Origin: Bacillota bacterium
GTDB taxonomy: Bacteria > Bacillota > Clostridia > Acetivibrionales > DTU013
NCBI GenBank assembly: GCA_023433505.1
Contig: JAEZCO010000071.1
Coordinates: forward strand, 1 to 64,000
Direction of reading: 5' to 3'
Length of the DNA stretch: 64,000 nucleotides
Positions 62,372 to 64,000 of this stretch are shown piece by piece. The notes under the pieces are model-generated. The model had not been told where the DNA came from. It saw only the letters and a list, made by a program, of their open reading frames with translations, and made no database searches. Position 1 is the stretch's first letter, and each line of letters begins with the position of its first letter. Made by a program: the position numbers and the translations under genes.

Positions 62372-64000
62372 CTATCTTGATTTAAATTCATCATATGCTT
62401 TCTGATAAATTTTCACTAAATCGTCAACCTTCATTTTCTGCAGTGTTGCAAGATAATTGTCCCATTCACTGTCGATTGCTGCATCACCGGTGATAAATCT
62501 TGCCATCATCTGGTCAACATATTTAGTTATATCAGTGTTAAGAGTATTGAGCCTCTTCTGATCACCCTCTTCGAAGGTCACAGCCGGGAAAGGTGATACA
62601 TCAAAAGGTTGAACCCTCTTGCGAAGCTTATTCAGCTTAGCTTCCTGGGGATTGTTAATCTTATCAAAAAATTCTTGAGGCGCCAAGCCTACATCAACGG
62701 TACCCTGGATGGTTCCGGGCATTCTTACATCATCCTGGCCCTGACCTTCTTTAAGAATCCAATCCCAGGTTCCGTCGCTGGACATTTTATACTCTTCGCC
62801 TTCCTTGCCTGCCCATACAAGCCTTCCGCCCTCTTCAGAGTAAATATAATCAAACCAGCGCATCATAGCCTCGGGGTATTTGCATTTATTGGTGATGGCC
62901 ATAGTTCCCCTGTTTACAGCAGGAAAATTTGAAAACGGCCATACAGGGTTTATCTGCTTACCCTCAGGAGTCAGTTTTACCGGCAGCATGGTAACATAGT
63001 CATCAGCTCTCTTTTCATCTACAGCAAGATATGCTGCACCATGGAAGAACCCCCCGAAAACATCCCCGCCTTTTCCCTTTGCTGCAATCTGATTCCAGTC
63101 TTGCGTAAATATTTCGTTGTCCAGCAATTTTTCTTCATAAAGCTTTCTGTAGAATTTCAAAGCATCCTTGAATTCGTTCTGCTGTGGTGAAAAAACTACC
63201 TTTCCGGAATCATTGATAAATACATTGGCTTCATTGAACATTATGCCCCACGGAGCCATAAGCAGCTTAAGCTGTGTCATATCGGTAGCTACAATGGAAA
63301 AAGGGATTTCATCCTGTTTACCGTTTCCGTTAGGGTCCTTTTCCTTGAAGGCCTTCAATACATTATAAAAATCTTCTACCGTTACAGGCTCGGGCATTCC
63401 TAACTTATCCATCCAGACCTTGTTCAGATAGAAGTGCGCCCAACTGCCTCCTTTTGAGAGACCTGGCAATGTTACTATTTTATCGGAAGGCAGGGTGATT
63501 ATTCTCCTGATATCTTCATTTTCAGAGAGTATTTTGTTTAGATTTGGAGCATAATCCTTGATCAATCCTTCCAATGGGATCAATAAACCCTGTCCGCCAT
63601 ATGTTGCCTCTTCCTGCGGAGTGATAGGAAGCTTGAAAAATACATCGGGTAAATCTCCGCTTGCAAACATAAGACTTTTCTTTTCCGCGTAAGTATTTGC
63701 ATCCAATTGAGTGAATTCAAAATGGATATTGGTCATTTCCTCCATACGTTTGAAAAACTTGTTTTCTTCCCAATTACGTCTCTGATCGGGGTTATCAATA
63801 CCTAATAGCTTTAAAGTTATTTTTTCTTTTACAATGGGATACCCTTCCTTACTGAAATAAGCCGATTCCTCCTGTGATTGCCCATTGCTTGCCGTATTCG
63901 CAGTTTCCTTGCCGGATGTGGTATTTTTATCATTGTTTGCTGTATTTGCGCATCCGCTAAACAATGATAAGAGCATAACTACCGCTAAAATCAGTGTGAT
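62372..64000 (-). CDS. Sugar ABC transporter substrate-binding lipoprotein, partial (N-terminus beyond right edge)
   Basis: The frame runs open to the right edge. The visible N-terminus is the hydrophobic part of a lipoprotein signal (ITLILAVVMLLSLFSGC), so the true start lies just outside and the ATG at 63976 is internal to the signal peptide. After a Thr/Asn/Lys-rich linker comes a family 1 solute-binding domain with the DPNGNGKQDEIPFS stretch typical of LplA-like proteins. About 542 residues are present. It is distinct from the other three binding proteins. Its permease genes are probably upstream, outside the window, and the rhamnosidase and esterases follow it, suggesting import of a rhamnose-containing oligosaccharide. 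Confidence 0.93.
   Translation of the reverse strand: MTLILAVVMLLSLFSGCANTANNDKNTTSGKETANTASNGQSQEESAYFSKEGYPIVKEKITLKLLGIDNPDQRRNWEENKFFKRMEEMTNIHFEFTQLDANTYAEKKSLMFASGDLPDVFFKLPITPQEEATYGGQGLLIPLEGLIKDYAPNLNKILSENEDIRRIITLPSDKIVTLPGLSKGGSWAHFYLNKVWMDKLGMPEPVTVEDFYNVLKAFKEKDPNGNGKQDEIPFSIVATDMTQLKLLMAPWGIMFNEANVFINDSGKVVFSPQQNEFKDALKFYRKLYEEKLLDNEIFTQDWNQIAAKGKGGDVFGGFFHGAAYLAVDEKRADDYVTMLPVKLTPEGKQINPVWPFSNFPAVNRGTMAITNKCKYPEAMMRWFDYIYSEEGGRLVWAGKEGEEYKMSSDGTWDWILKEGQGQDDVRMPGTIQGTVDVGLAPQEFFDKINNPQEAKLNKLRKRVQPFDVSPFPAVTFEEGDQKRLNTLNTDITKYVDQMMARFITGDAAIDSEWDNYLATLQKMKVDDLVKIYQKAYDEFKSR

Overview
The window is a carbohydrate-foraging island from a Gram-positive bacterium of the phylum Bacillota, most likely a polysaccharide-degrading member of the Clostridia. 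This rests on LplB/YtcP-type sugar ABC transporters with lipoprotein binding proteins, membrane-bound AraC-type regulators, a YesM/YesN-type two-component pair, strong purine-rich ribosome binding sites and T-rich terminators. No rRNA, tRNA, CRISPR array or intact mobile element was seen. Nearly all genes lie on the minus strand; the plus-strand genes are two AraC-type regulators and a histidine kinase.

Left end (1-4600): a visibly more GC-rich segment holds the N-terminal ~1290 residues of a very large secreted GLUG-repeat protein that runs off the left edge. Its long leader contains a sigma-A-like promoter, a cobalamin riboswitch with its own terminator, then a second structured RNA with its own terminator. 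This suggests a vitamin B12-controlled surface protein.

Unit A (4762-13743, regulator to 16221): an AraC-type membrane regulator precedes two ABC permeases, a lipoprotein binding protein, a 139-bp tandem intergenic repeat, a secreted beta-helix protein and a GH2-type glycosidase carrying a duplicated inserted module.

Unit B (16537-34626): a divergent AraC-type regulator faces a long minus-strand run of two permeases, binding protein, GH31, GH39, a four-CBM beta-helix protein, GH38 mannosidase and a PHP-domain protein. Units A and B are paralogous, and their promoter regions share a near-identical ~20-bp block plus phased direct repeats that look like AraC-type operators.

Unit C (34789-41848): a third transporter (two permeases and a binding protein) faces a histidine kinase gene, with a 21-bp-period direct repeat between them. 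The response regulator gene is convergent with the kinase gene.

Right part (41849-64000): a broken GH94-type phosphorylase, a URO-D family protein, a soluble AraC regulator, a secreted SGNH esterase, an alpha/beta hydrolase, a large secreted GH99/GH71-like protein, a second GH38, L-rhamnose isomerase, a cytoplasmic SGNH esterase, a GH78 alpha-L-rhamnosidase and a fourth binding protein cut by the right edge. The set suggests depolymerisation of an acetylated, rhamnose-containing plant glycan (pectin or mucilage type), import of oligosaccharides, and trimming inside the cell.

Gaps between genes hold several previously functional fragments: pieces of URO-D, GH38, 2-hydroxyacid dehydrogenase, serine beta-lactamase-family hydrolase and group II intron reverse transcriptase genes. 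Together with the GH94 gene that has lost an internal segment, they show that the island is being actively rebuilt by deletion.
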